Positions 1 to 41,048 are shown, numbered from the stretch's first letter. The stretch: 64,000 nucleotides of DNA from Cololabis saira (GCF_033807715.1 NC_084596.1:41650458-41714457), one strand, 5' to 3'. Translations and numbers: made by a program. The notes: generated by a model from the letters alone, not told the origin.

Positions 1-715
1 AAACAAATGCTGCTTTGCGCAACTTTCCACTCACCTTCTTGTAAATCTGGCTATCCCGGTACTTTCTACCGTCTACAAATGCAGAAATGTTCATATCCTT
101 CATTACATTTATGAAGTGATTAGTCTCCTCCTGGTCTTGGTTTCTCCGTGTTTATAAGAACTTCCTGGACTCAAAAGACCAGGATTCCTTGTGAACAGAG
201 CATGTGCGGAAAACAAATTCCTGTTCCGTTTGATGGGGATATTCCGTTAGGCGTTTACATGACCCAATATTCTGGTTTTAAAAGGAGTAACCCAGGGGTC
301 ATATTCAGGTTTTTAAAAACCGGAATATTAGCAAATTCGGGTTATTCAAAGGGGTTATTGGTGTTTACATGGCTGTGCACAACCGGGTTATTGCCAATAT
401 TCGGATTATAAAAGGGTGATTGACTGCATGGAAACGCAGTCTATGACCCCTGGGTTACTCCTTTTAAAACCCGAATATTCGGTCATGAATTTGTTTTCTG
501 CACATGTTCTGTTCGCAAGGAATCCTGGTCTTTTGAGTCCAGGAAGTTCTTATAAACACAGAGAAACACAAGACCAGGAGGAGACTAATCACTTCATAAA
601 TGTAATGAAGGATATGAACATTTCTGCATTTGTAGACGGTAGAAAGTACCAGGAGAGTGAGATTTACAATAAGGTGAGCGAAAAGTTGCGCAAAACAGCA
701 TTTGTTTTGAATTTG
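1..715. repeat. large inverted repeat (foldback DNA element)
   Basis: Sequence from the window start to about 290 reappears in inverted form at about 445-715, with a short centre rich in GGAATATT-type motifs near 300-440. Both arms hold the same stretch (for example CTTCCTGGACTCAAAAGACC at about 162 and its complement near 540). The left end may lie outside the window. The motif-rich sequence continues to about 900. This looks like a palindromic derivative of a DNA transposon; I saw no target duplication, so the superfamily is an inference from the Myb-like fragment in the right arm. Confidence 0.7.
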
Positions 716-770
716 GATACAGGAAGAAGAAGCGGAAATGATGGGAATTGCGTCATCACATTCTCTGCGC
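560..770 (+). pseudogene. Myb/SANT-like (trihelix) DNA-binding domain fragment of a transposon
   Basis: The plus-strand frame here reads EETNHFINVMKDMNI, then DGRKYQESEIYNKVSEKL. This resembles the Myb/SANT-like domain in the second protein of PIF/Harbinger transposons and related fish proteins (pattern: acidic start, FI..MK, LDGRK, V.E.L). The expected tryptophan before the first helix is missing and the similarity fades after about 50 residues. It sits in the right arm of the inverted repeat, and the left arm carries the antisense copy. The family assignment is by memory of the pattern only. Confidence 0.4.
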
Positions 771-1059
771 GTTGCTGTTTTGATCCAGATATCCCAAATG
801 ATTAATTACCATGTAAACGGAATATTCCGAATGTTTCAGTAACCGGAATATTAGCAATAACCTGAATTTTGACTGCATGTAAACGTAGTCAGTGAACACT
901 GGCACTTCCTGTTTCAGCCGTCGTACAATTACTCTGCTAAGCTTCTTTGAAGTTCTGAGTTTTCAAAGTTTATTTAGACGGGACAATGCATATTAATGAA
1001 CACTACATTAAGCAGTGTAAATACACCGGGTTTTAGCTGAAATGCTAGTTTCCACCCGC

Positions 1060-1190
1060 AGTCCCCACAAACAACCAGACACACTCACACTCACACCTAG
1101 GGGCAATTTAGAATCATCAATTTACCTAGCATGCATGTTTTTTGGACTGTGGGAGGAAACCGGAGTACCCGGAGGAAACCCAGGAGTTGT
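1060..1190. repeat. common fish interspersed repeat fragment
   Basis: Contains the recurrent fish motif around GGACTGTGGGAGGAAACCGG followed by GAGTACCCGGAGGAAACCCA, which is familiar from many teleost genomes. No coding potential is visible. The flanks show no clear ends. Confidence 0.55.
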
Positions 1191-1192
1191 TT

Positions 1193-1916
1193 TGTTTTTG
1201 TCTTTATTCATGGCGTGACATTGATTTGAAAAAAAGCTTGAAGGATTCCATGTTTGACTAAGTACTAGTAGTCACCTCTAGCGATAGGATCTTCTCTGAG
1301 ATCCTTGTTTGGGTGGAGCGTCACATGCTGACCCAGTCCCGGAGCAGAGCGCCGCCGGCCGCGCTCACAGCGTTTCTTCTGGTTTCCACAGACAACTCCC
1401 CCTTCCGAGAAGCCTCTGCCTTTGCTCTTTCATCTGTGTGTGGGATTACTGTTAAGCCCTTGCTCACTAAAGGTGGAGCAGAGGAGGACTGTAAGCTCCA
1501 TATGGTCCAAAAATCTTGTGGCAGATCTGCTGTACGTGTGTTCTGATCGTTGCACATGGCAGGAGACTGTCGTAATTCCACCTGGTCTCGGTGTCAGTGA
1601 CCTGACTCCGTTACCTCACTAAGGTCATCCTTCCTACCAATCTGAAAGAATGAGAAACAAGTGCAAGGAAATACTACATTATTAGTTTTTCTATAGCAGA
1701 CATTATGTCTTTGTAGTTTCTTGAAAATCCCTATAGTTTCTTGAATCGGCCTTTTGACATCTGTGATTTGTCCCCATTAGACCCACATGACCCGTAATGG
1801 GATTAAAGTGGGTATAGATAATGAATAGATGATTGGATGTATGGATCTTCCTCAAGATGTTTTAAAGCAACACAAATAAACCTTTTTCTTTGTTAAAGCT
1901 CGAGAGATTCCTCCTT
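1193..1916. other. slc1a7 intron, nothing recognised
   Basis: Two short overlapping open frames at 1313-1622 resemble no slc1a7 exon or other protein I know. I treat this as intron sequence. Confidence 0.4.
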
Positions 1917-3280
1917 TACACTACAACTCAAAATCTTACCAGGAATATTTGTCTTATTTCTAGTTAAAATGTCAAATTTTTTGTCAAAAAATCTCATTAC
2001 ACTTAAAACAAGAGTCATTACCAGACTTATTTGACAATTTTCACCTGTTTCAAGTAAATTTTCTCTTGAAATAAGTAGAAAAATCTGCCAGCGGGACAAG
2101 ATTTATCTTCTTATTACAAGCAAGGCTGGGACTTTAGCGCGTTCATTTCGATTAATTAATTACAGAAAAAATAGCGCGCTAGAAAAAATAGCGCATTTTA
2201 ATCGCATTCGTTTTTTCCCCTCGGAACGTTTCTCACGGGACGACTTTCACACGGACGGCGCACCAACCAACCAGACCCTTGAGAGAGAGGCTGCGTCCGA
2301 AATCACATACTTCCACCCTAATGATATTTACTGATATTTACTCACAAGTGTGCCGAACTTAAGTATACTTTTTAGTATATACTTTTTAGTATGGCATTTG
2401 GGACGCACTAAGAGAGTTATGACACTTACGTGGACTCCCATCGTGAGCTCCGCGGTGAGATCAAAGCGTTTCACAACTCTCTCTATCAAGGTTCTGCAAC
2501 CAACATTAGCATTAGTGTTACAGCGAAGTGCGGCCGTCGTCATAACACAAGCTAAGTTGTTACCACACACGTTAAAGATGAATGAAGTCGCAGATGAAAA
2601 GGGTCTCGTTGGTCCCGTGGATGGGAAATTTTGTTTTAAAAAACGGATGGATGGAATCGTGCTCTGTTTTCTAATGTGTTTCCATGTTCTGGAATGAACT
2701 TGAAACAGTTGAAAGTATTTTGTTATATTTAAGTGTTGATTACAGAAGGTCCTTGACTATAGGCTACCCGTCTCATTCAATGTGCATACTGCATATATTT
2801 AATTTACTGCACTTTGCAGCAAATTGCACTGATTTGTTCTTGTTGAAGCACCACCTTGATAAAAATAAACTGTTTCATAAATTGAACATATGTTTTCACT
2901 AGTCAATCATTCACTCGTATACAAAAATCAATTTGAAACAAACAAAAAACACGGAAATGTCATTGTTCTCAGGTCTAAAATTGATATGCGATCAAATTGC
3001 GATTAATTGCGATTAATTAATTACAAATCCTGTAATTAATTCGATAAATTTTTTTAATCGAGTCCCAGCCCTAATTACAAGCAAAAAAATCTTGTTCCAC
3101 TGGCAGATTTTTCTACTTATTTTAAGTGAAAATCTACTTGAAACAGGTGAAAATTGTTGTTTTTTTTCCAGTGATGAGTCTTGTTTTAAGTGTAATGAGA
3201 TTTTTTTTGATTAAAAATTAGATATTTTAACCAGAAATAAGACAAATATTCTTGTTAAGATTTTGAGTTTTTGCAGTGTA
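1917..3280. repeat. palindromic MITE, copy 1, split by a later insertion
   Basis: The arms begin with a CACTGCAAAAACTC-like end and contain ATTTGTCTTATTTCTAG, CACCTGTTTCAAGTA and AGTAGAAAAATCTGCCAG. The left arm is 1917-2122 and the right arm, in inverse order, 3074-3280. Other copies lie at 17659-17950, 29553-29880, 41638-42043 and 50625-50764. The element is non-coding and nearly self-complementary over its whole length. Confidence 0.8.
2123..3073. mobile_element. non-autonomous DNA transposon nested in the MITE
   Basis: It interrupts the palindromic MITE near its centre. It is bounded by short inverted ends, AGGCTGGGACT on the left and AGTCCCAGCCCT on the right, and the same ten bases ATTACAAGCA occur on both sides (2113-2122 and 3074-3083). 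The duplication exceeds the 8 bp typical of hAT, but part may be pre-existing sequence. No transposase reading frame is visible. hAT-like is an inference. Confidence 0.65.
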
Positions 3281-3945
3281 CACATCATGGTGGTGTTGCT
3301 CAGTAACTCTCGCTCATTTTCTTTTTCTTGGTTATTCCGTTGCTTTTCACCCGATGTCTCTCTGTAGTCCTCTCTAACAGTGTTACTTGTAAGGAATTAA
3401 GACCACAAAGTATCCCACAATTCATGTCGCATCATCAAGTTGGTCCAGCAGGCTGAAGTTTTAATATGTTTTGATGCGAGAATAACTTTAGTTATAGTTA
3501 AATGGTCAAGACAAAGACTTTTTTTAAATCCTTCATAGTATCCAGAGTTTGTTTCTTTTTGCCTCCACCAAATATTTGTCTTAATTGGACCAAAAACACA
3601 TCATTCAAAGTAACGGTCATGGATACGTCTTGCCATAGTTCATGATCCTGTCTGAGTCGTATTAATGTTCAGACTGTTTATGTTCAATTAGCTCTCGTCC
3701 TCTCTGTGCTCTGAAGGACGTTCTCCTGAGTAAGGAGGGGTCTCTGAGTGGTACTGCGTTACATTACGACCCTGCACTGGCTTGCAGGAGACGGAGCGGG
3801 TGGTGGATCCACGCCGCCCTGAAAGACGACAGGATTTGGAAACGCCTCCCCCAAATCATGTTGCACAAATCGAAACATGACCAGTCCAGTCTTTGTCCGT
3901 CACAGAAGACATTTTTGTCATTGACCGCACAGAACTTTTTTCTTA
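3281..3945. other. slc1a7 intron, nothing recognised
   Basis: No exon, RNA gene or repeat family recognised. Confidence 0.4.
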
Positions 3946-4934
3946 GGCCCCGTTTACACGTAGCAAAAACGGTGGTGTTTTCTTCTTTTTTTTTTTTTTT
4001 TTTCATTATTATTATCCTCACATCTTACATTACACAGCTGGTGTACAATTGGTTTACAATTATTGTCAGGAAGAAAGAAAAACATCAGCATGTCAAAACA
4101 TAGCTGTTGCCCTATAGTTGTGTAATGTTGAAAGAAACAAAACCTGCATACATTTATATTTTTTAAGGAAAAACAAACAAACAGAACTAACTAAAGACAA
4201 AAAAAAAGGAACAATGATGAATCAAAACGGGATGTATGGGCTTGTAACAGCGACTACATTCAGTTGTAGGGAGACCAAACTACGATATTATAAGGGTTTG
4301 GATATACACACACATAAAATTATGTACGTATAAAACGCATAAAACCTAGCAGTCCTTCAAACCAACAGGGAAATGACCGAGAAAGTAAGTGAGTGGAGAC
4401 AAGTAATTTAGTTTCTAGGTAATTGTGACTTTTGTATATAGGAGACCCATTTTGACCATGACCTTGTGAATTTATCCATTTGTAGCCGAAGTGAGAAAGT
4501 AATCCTTTCCATTTTATATATTTCATTAACAATATCAGTCCATTCCTCTATTGTGGGGGGGTCGGGATGCAGCCAGTGACGCGTGATGGTTTTCTTGCCA
4601 GCAGAAATCAGAGCACCAAATAGATATTTGTTGAGATGCCCTGTCAGAAAATTAGTTTCTCCCGGAATAAAAGTTTTCAAATGATATGGTATTTTGAAAA
4701 GCGGTGGTGTTTTCATGCGCTTTGGCCGTTCGTTTACACGAAAACGAAGCTCAAAGTCACCAAAAACGGTAATTTCTTAAAACTTTATCTTCTCGTTACA
4801 CTGCCCTCTGTAGGTCTGGCTGCTCATAGCACCTTAACAGCATATTTATAGGGGTTTGTGTAAATGATGGTATTTTTCAAAACGTAGAGTGGGAAAGTAT
4901 CCGTTTTTGTAAATATGTGTAAAAGTGGCCTTAG
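3946..4934. mobile_element. PIF/Harbinger-like MITE, interrupted by an L1 fragment
   Basis: The ends are inverted (GGCCCCGTTTACAC at left; GTGTAAAAGTGGCC at right) and flanked by TTA on both sides, the target typical of PIF/Harbinger elements (TWA). A relative lies at about 50775-50992, with matching phrases such as GTGTAAACGAACGGCCAAAA in the opposite orientation. Without the inserted L1 piece it would be about 260 bp. It is non-coding. Confidence 0.6.
3983..4701 (-). mobile_element. 5'-truncated L1-like LINE, 3' end only
   Basis: The insertion is flanked by a perfect 13-bp duplication CGGTGGTGTTTTC (3970-3982 and 4702-4714). It begins on the plus strand with a poly-T tract, so the element runs on the minus strand with a poly-A tail. 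The minus-strand frame at about 4408-4701 gives the C-terminal region of an L1-type ORF2 (residues WLHPDPPTIEEWTDIVNEIY and MERITFSLRLQ). The piece is a short dead-on-arrival copy inserted antisense to slc1a7. Confidence 0.8.
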
Positions 4935-4946
4935 GCTTTTCAGTTT

Positions 4947-4979
4947 GTTTAATTGCTTGCAGCCTGCAAGCAATTAAAC
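4947..4979. repeat. perfect 15-bp stem hairpin
   Basis: GTTTAATTGCTTGCA at 4947-4961 is followed after GCC by its exact complement at 4965-4979. No loop-specific or tail signals suggest a known RNA. Confidence 0.7.
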
Positions 4980-6473
4980 CTGCTGCCTGTTGATTTAGCA
5001 TCCCGCTGCTGCAACAAGGAATCAATTTTACAGTTTGGGCTCTGAGGATGAGGAGCTCCTGTTATCAACAAACCCCACCGCGCTCCCGCCAGCCGTCGGC
5101 TCATCTGTTGCGTGAATGTTCACATGCTTTGCTTTTCTAAATAAAGCATGTAGAAGTATATAAAGTATTAGCCTCTTTTCCTGTGCTGAGCTTGAGGAAA
5201 TAATTAGATCGATATGAATTAGCTTAAAAGGTGCAAGTCTTCACACTTTATTACTAATGTTTTTCCACTGTTTTTTTTAATTGAACCTTTTTACAACATC
5301 CCATTATATGGGATGTCATGTATAAATGCATGTACCAAAGAGGCAGCAGAGTACGTTAAATAAAGATCATGTCTTATCTATCCAATGTAAAAAGGAGCAG
5401 AAATCAACAACTGCTTCAGATTATACAGCCTGACATTAAAAGTGTGCTTTTTAAATATGCAGTCCAAGTGTCTTATCGTCCGTTCCTAATCAAAAGTTGT
5501 TCATAAGTCGTTATGCGTTTCTTAGCTGCAGTAGAGCCAGACAAGCAGCATACAATGAGGCCCCGGAGGTTGGACTGCGAACCGCTGAGGGAAGGTCCTT
5601 TTTCTGTTGTCATGGCTGCAGTTACCAAGTTTTTATTTAGTAAACACAATTATCAGAGGTATATAACCTTTGCCCAGAACTTAATTTCATTCTTTAAAAT
5701 GGACATATATATACGATACAAACGTTGCCTTTTTAGCATGTTTTTAGAACTCTGTTCATGTTGTAAAGTTGGGTTGTGATAGAGATGCAGAGCCTCGTGA
5801 TTCTTCCCTGATGTGGATCTGTGATGTCACAGTCCCCTGCAAATCTGACCCGCTCACTGAATGACATACTTTCAGATTCTGCCGCCCAAACCTCATTGAC
5901 ATGGTTGTGGTATGTGAGAGCTTGTGATCAGGCCCTCCAAATACGTATATATAAGTATAAGTATATGTACACAGAGATTTTACTGTTCAATAATATGTCC
6001 CCCTGTTGCTGTACAATAGAGAAACAGCAGGTGGTTCATTATATAACTGCAGCACAGTGGATTCAAAGTGTTGCAGATGCCACCAAGGTAACATTTCAGC
6101 CGTAATTGTGATTAAATGTTAATTAAACCTTGATGGTCTGATAGAAAATGTCAAACTGAAATGATAGATGTTGTAGCTGTTGGGACGGCGGGCTGGGAAC
6201 CCGTCTGCTGCAGACCCTTATGGGGGGAAACAGCCAGCACCATTTCACCTTCAATCACCTTCCATCAGTTCTGATTGTTAATCAAAATGCAAACACATTT
6301 TGAAAATGCTAAATTGTTCTGCATGTATTTCAAATCAAGGAAAATGTTCTACTTTTAAAATGTATTTGATGAAAAGATGGTGTAGTTTAAACCGCAGATT
6401 GTGCAGAATTAACAGTGCTGCCATGCACAAATGTGAAATCAAAAAGGGAAATTAAGGTAACGCAAAAAAATGA
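4980..6473. other. slc1a7 intron, nothing recognised
   Basis: Contains only short open frames with no recognisable protein. No repeat family was identified. Confidence 0.4.
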
Positions 6474-6912
6474 TGTATATATTTTCTGGACTATAAGCCG
6501 CACCTGCATATAAGCCGCAGATATTTCTGTTGTTAGATTAGATATTTACTACATGTACAGAAGGATTTTGAACTGTAAATGATGTACATGTTTGTACCTA
6601 AATAGATCCTTCCCTAACAGTGTCTTTTAACACGGCAGCAACTTTGCTGATTAAAACAGGACAGAACCAAGAGAAAATAACCAGTATTTATTTATCTATT
6701 TATCTGTTTGAAATCTGCTTCTACTTCTATCTGCTAAAGAAGAAGTAGCGTATTCTTCTTTGCATTTATTTTGTCTTAGTTTTGATTCTAATTCCAGTTA
6801 GAGCGCCCCGAGCTGTGGAAGAAAAATCCACAGAATAGCTGCACCTTTGTATAAGCCGCACGGTTGAAAACCTATGAAAAAAGTAGCGGCTTATAGTCCA
6901 GAAAATACAGTA
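6474..6912. mobile_element. MITE with TATTTTCTGGACTATAAGCC ends, copy 1
   Basis: The left end reads ATTTTCTGGACTATAAGCCG and the right end is its inverted form ending GTCCAGAAAATACAGTA. The interior shares long stretches with the copy at 24325-24787, which is inserted in the opposite direction. It is non-coding. The superfamily is uncertain; the ends start and finish in TA. Confidence 0.75.
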
Positions 6913-7326
6913 TATATTACATATATATATTTACCTGATAACTTTATCTTACCTGAGCCAAAGGCACCACAACCTACTTTTGGGTCCAGACCCACCAGTT
7001 GAGAACTTCTGCTATAAAGCATTGCTTGTAAGACTTTTGCAGGACTTGGAGAATCTGTGGCCGTCATGGTAGCTACAGAAAACATGCACGATAGAGTAAA
7101 GTCAACTAATGTTTGACAACGATGTACACGTGAACTAGTCGTTGTTGTTACATGACAGACAAGACGTCCTGCTCACGGTGCAGACTGCGTTTGTAGAGCA
7201 AACATGTCACTGGCCGGTTTGTGCAGCCGTCTCCTCTTGAATTTAATAACTACTGTTCTCAAAATGAAAGAAAAACCCCACTCCGAACAACACAGATGTT
7301 GAAAAAGTGTACGTTTGTCCCAAATG

Positions 7327-8081
7327 CAGAGCTGGGTAGAGTAGCCAAAAATTGTACTCAAGTAAAAGTACTGTTACTTCAGAATAATATGACTCAAGTA
7401 GAAGTAAAAAGTAGTCATCCAAATAATTACTTGAGTAAAAGTAAAAAAGTACTTGATGAAAAAACTACTCAAGTACTGAGTAACTGTTGAGTAACATCTG
7501 ATTTATTTTTTTAACACAACCATTCAAACAGACAAAAGTACAAAATAATCATCTTCAGGCAAATTAAATCAATAAAATAATAAAATAAAATAAAATTAAT
7601 AAAAAATAGCTTAAATTAAAATAATCTTAAAGTAAATTCAAGTACTTTAATACATAATAAAATAAATAAAATAACAGAATAAAAAAATAAATTAAGCACC
7701 AGTAGCACAAAATTTCAAGCCTTTGTACTTTTCTTTTTTAACCAGGCAGAACTAGAACAAACATGAACTCATAGAAACTCTGTGTGTGTTTGAGTCTGTG
7801 TAAATGTGACAAAACATGCAAAAACAAATATTTTTCCCAAAGAATTACCCAGTGATGTCATGAGATTGACGCGTACGCGGATAAAAGGGATAAAAGAAAA
7901 GTAACAGCTCAACGTAGCCTAATGTAGCGGAGTAAGAGGAACAGTTTCTTCTTCACAAATCTACTCAAGTAAAAGTACAAAGTATAGTGATTCAAAACTA
8001 CTCCTAAAAGTACAACATTTCCCCAAAACTTACTAAAGTAAATGTAACAGAGTAAATGTAACTCATTACTACCCACCTCTG
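7327..8081. mobile_element. non-autonomous hAT element (TACTCAAGTAAAAGTA type)
   Basis: The ends are inverted (CAGAGCTGGGTAG and CTACCCACCTCTG) and flanked by a perfect 8-bp duplication CCCAAATG (7319-7326 and 8082-8089), the hAT signature. The interior repeats ACTCAAGTAAAAGTA-like words and is AT-rich. No transposase frame is present. Related elements are at 12498-13526 and 20420-21131. Confidence 0.85.
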
Positions 8082-8089
8082 CCCAAATG

Positions 8090-8927
8090 GCAGGTCTGTT
8101 TCTTCGTGAATACAAACGGGTGACGAATGAATGGGTGTAAATATCTCCTGACCGGACCCCCCTGACACATTTTCTCAGTGGAACCTCATCATGCACTTTC
8201 ATCCTTAGTGCAACAAATACTTTGATTAGTTAAAAAAAAACAACAACAAACCAACCTGGGCATTATTTTTCTTTGTCATACTGATTGTGGCTGCAGCGAC
8301 ACTAACCTCTCCTGCACTGACACGCTGCTGATGAGCCATTGTCAGTTCGTCTTCTGATAAATACAAAATGATAGTATGCTTTAAAAAAAAGATTATGTAC
8401 TTGCACGTGCAGGGACGAGGCCTGTTTGCTGAGGTTAAATGGTGATCCATTGTGAGCTATACAGGGTGTCTTAAGCCACTCAGCGGTAGCTTTAGCAGCT
8501 TCATCTGTAATTGGTCTAATTTGAAGGATTAGTTCAACATTTAACAACTATGCTCATTAAGATTGGTACCAATAAATGATTTCTCTGAGGCTATAAGGCT
8601 TATTCCTCAGGCCATAACATCCAGCCTTCAGCAGCTTGGATCGATCCGCATGAAAACCTCTGGCTCCTAGCTGTTTGTCCACGTGAAGCAACAGGTTTTA
8701 TTTGGTCCTGGAAACATGGACATGTGTAAAGAAGTTAAAAATGGTGTGAGTACTTTTCTAAATGCTGAGTAAAAGTCTTTTTTTTTTGTCTCCTGAGAGT
8801 CATTAGAGTCTTTTGTACCTTGGTCAGCAAGTGCTATACTCTGGTCACATGAACTAAGGAGTGAATGACTGAAACTATCTGAGGAGGAAAGTCAAGGCAG
8901 GAATGCAGGAATAGTGAAATCTGTTAA
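8090..8927. other. slc1a7 intron, nothing recognised
   Basis: No exon or repeat family recognised; only short chance open frames. Confidence 0.4.
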
Positions 8928-9370
8928 CCCTTGTGCTGTCTTTGGGTCAAGGGAGGGTGAAGGGAGAAAAGAAGGAAGGAAGGAAGAAAGGAGAAAAGAA
9001 GGAAGGAAGTAGGAAAGGGAGTAAGGAAGGGAGGAAAGATGGAATAGAGGAAAGAATGAAGTAAGGAAGAAAGGCGAAAAGAAGGAAGGAAATAAGAAAG
9101 GGAGTAAGGAAGAAAGGAGAAAAGATGGAAGGGAGGGAGAAAGAAAGGAAAGAAGGGAGAAAAGGAAGGGGGAGGAAGGAATGGAGAAAAGGAAAGAAAG
9201 AAGGGAGGGAAGAAGGAAGGAATGGATAAAGTAAGGAAAGAAGGAAAGAAAAGCAAAGAAGGTAATAAAGGAACGAATGACGGAAGGGAGGAAAGGAAGA
9301 AGGAAGGAGAGAGCAGGAGGAAAGAAGGATAGAAGAATTGGGTCATTTTGACCCAAAGACAGTACAAGGG
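8928..9370. mobile_element. TTAA-target MITE with a long purine-rich core
   Basis: The element lies between TTAA at 8924-8927 and TTAA at 9371-9374. Its ends are inverted: CCCTTGTGCTGTCTTTGGGT on the left, matched by GACAGTACAAGGG on the right. TTAA with CCC termini suggests a piggyBac-type element. The core, about 8950-9330, is almost all A and G on the plus strand (GGAAGGAA-like words). The 193- and 147-codon minus-strand frames here are just its serine/phenylalanine/leucine-rich translation, not genes. Confidence 0.75.
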
Positions 9371-9374
9371 TTAA

Positions 9375-10086
9375 AAAAAAAATGGAGATATATAAAATTG
9401 AATGCAATGATCTGCAACGCTCACGCAAATACTTAGCATTTGATTCACAATAGAACATAGAAAAACATTTCATATGTTCAAACTGAGTGACTATAGCCTG
9501 TTAGATGTCATGAAGACACCATGAAGCTCAATGTTTGGTCTGGTCTTGGTGCAAGATGCAGATTCAGTTTGGTTTTTGTTTTTTGTGTGAGGGTATCGAT
9601 ACTTTCTGAGCAGGGATGTTGTGTTTGGAGAAAATCTTCTGAAGTCTCTCAGACCTAACAAGGGTAATACAACTATGAAAAGTGTATAAAGAAATGTTTA
9701 CTTTTTTACAAGTGTTGCTACCGAACAACAGCTCCTTGTGCATTCAGTAAAAGCTGCAGTCAGGTTTTTGTCCGTAAAGACACGTAAAGGAGGGTGGATA
9801 GTAAACCTATCTGAATATTTTGTGAAGCTTAAAGAAACTTTTTTCAATAGGAGCTTAACGTTGCATCCTCCTTCAGGAATGGGAGGCACAATGACGTTGT
9901 AAGATAACCCAGAACCCAGAAACACTTATTTCCATGATGTAATGGACAAATACATCCATGAACTCAACTTTTCTAATATCTTATTCTTTTCTATGTAATT
10001 CAATTTAAAGCTGCCATTTTTCATAGTCTCTTATAGTTACTAATGTCTTTCTGTCTCTCCTCTGTGTTTGTTTCTCTTCCCGTCAG
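9375..10086. other. slc1a7 intron ending in a splice acceptor
   Basis: Non-coding. It ends in a pyrimidine-rich stretch and CAG immediately before the exon at 10087. Confidence 0.6.
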
Positions 10087-39635
<29,549 letters not shown>

Positions 39636-40033
39636 AAGCAGCCGCTCTGCCAAAGCTCCTGATACACCTGCAGCTGCTGAACAGCAGCAGAAAAACCACC
39701 AACAACAACCACCGTCAGTCCAGGTGACTGCTGTAGTTCACGCGCTTCTCCCCTCCGAGAACGGGAGAGGCACCAAAGTGGGAGCGTACAGAAAGAAGAA
39801 AAAAAAAAAGACATTTTTTTACTACATAACCTATATAATGACCCACTTTTGATTGTTTTTTTTTCTTTTGTATATAATTACAACACCAAACCAAGAAAAA
39901 GTTGTGACAGTATGAAAAATCATCAGTAATTCTTAATTTACAGTAATTCTCTGTCTTGTATTTCTTTGCAGGCAGTGAGAAAACTAGAAAAGTAATGATT
40001 TGCATCATCAGTATAATCTGATTTGTCGTTATA
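39636..40033 (+). other. slc1a7: slc1a7 3' untranslated region
   Basis: Follows the stop at 39633-39635. It contains no AATAAA before the inverted-repeat element that starts at 40034. The first AATAAA downstream (40074-40079) lies inside that element, so the transcript either uses it or extends through the hairpin. Confidence 0.55.
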
Positions 40034-40978
40034 TATGGAGCCAAATCAAGGCCAAAAGTTTTGCTAATTTGAAAATAAAATTTGAACCTGAAAAATTATT
40101 TTTTATAGTCTCTTTTTTTCGGTATCAGATCTTTTTTTCAGTTTCAGAACTTTTTTTTCAGTTTCACAACTTTTTTTTCAGTTTCAGATCTTTTTTTTTC
40201 CAGTTTCAGATCTTTTTTTTTTCAGTTTCAATTTTTTTTTTCAGTTTCAGACTTTTGGCCCCGATGTGGCGTAGGGGGCGTGGCATCAACTGAGAGGGGC
40301 GTGGCATCATGAGTGACAGCAGAACAGAGAAGGCGGGGGACGTTCCTCAGTCATGTTGCCTTCAGGAAACGTAGGTTGCAGAAGTTATCAGTAGAAGTAT
40401 GATTCAACACTGTATATACACTATATTCACGTGATTGGCAGTGGAAAAAACTGATACTAGTGACACATTTCTGTTTAAAAAGCTGTTTTAGACCGTACTT
40501 GGCACCAATCGCAGTATAAAAGCAATAAACTATGCCAGACTGTACAGTTCAACAGCCACACTTTAAAGTTTGACATTTCCTTAACTTCTGCAACCTACGT
40601 TTCCTGAAGCCAACATGACTGAGGAACGTCCCCCGCCTTCTCTGTTCTGCTGTCACTCATGATGCCACGCCCCTCTCAGTTGATGCCACGCCCCCTACGC
40701 CACATCGGGGCCAAAAGTCTGAAACTGAAAAAAAAATCTGAAACTGAAAAAAAAGATCTGAAACTGAAAAAAAAAATGTGAAACTGAAAAAAAAGATCTG
40801 AAACTGAAAAAAAAAGATCTGAAACTGAAAAAAAGATTTGAAACTGAAATAAAAAGTTCTGAAACTGAAAAAAAGATCTGATACCGAAGAAAAAAAAATT
40901 GAAACTGTAAAAAAGAATTTTCAGGTTCAAATTTTATTTTCAAATTAGCAAAACTTTTGGCCTTGATTTGGCTCCATA
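40034..40978. mobile_element. 945-bp element with ~350-bp terminal inverted repeats
   Basis: Left arm 40034-40387 and right arm about 40582-40978 are near-perfect complements. The ends are TATGGAGCC and GGCTCCATA, flanked by a 6-bp duplication GTTATA (40028-40033 and 40979-40984). Each arm carries tandem CAGTTTCAGATCTTTTTTT-like units, then a GTGGCGTAGGGGGCGTGGC block. The unpaired centre (about 190 bp) is non-coding. Six-base duplication with TA...TA ends may point to an IS3EU-like group; uncertain. The 82- to 97-codon Phe/Ser-rich frames here are just the tandem units. Confidence 0.85.
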
Positions 40979-41048
40979 GTTATACATCCATTTTGTAACG
41001 GTTCAGGTCTGCAGCACAAACAAAGCTGGACAGTAGAGCTGGGACAGT

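Noticed and set aside
1313..1622. Possible upstream slc1a7 exon
   Set aside because: The translation shows no transmembrane or FPGELLMRML-like sequence expected of the N-terminal exons.
8892..9473. 193-codon minus-strand open frame rich in Ser, Phe, Leu and Pro
   Set aside because: It is the translation of a purine-rich simple repeat inside a TTAA MITE; overlapping frames are equally open.
40000..40943. Phe/Ser-rich frames of 82-97 codons on both strands
   Set aside because: They only translate the tandem poly-T-containing units in the arms of the long-inverted-repeat element.
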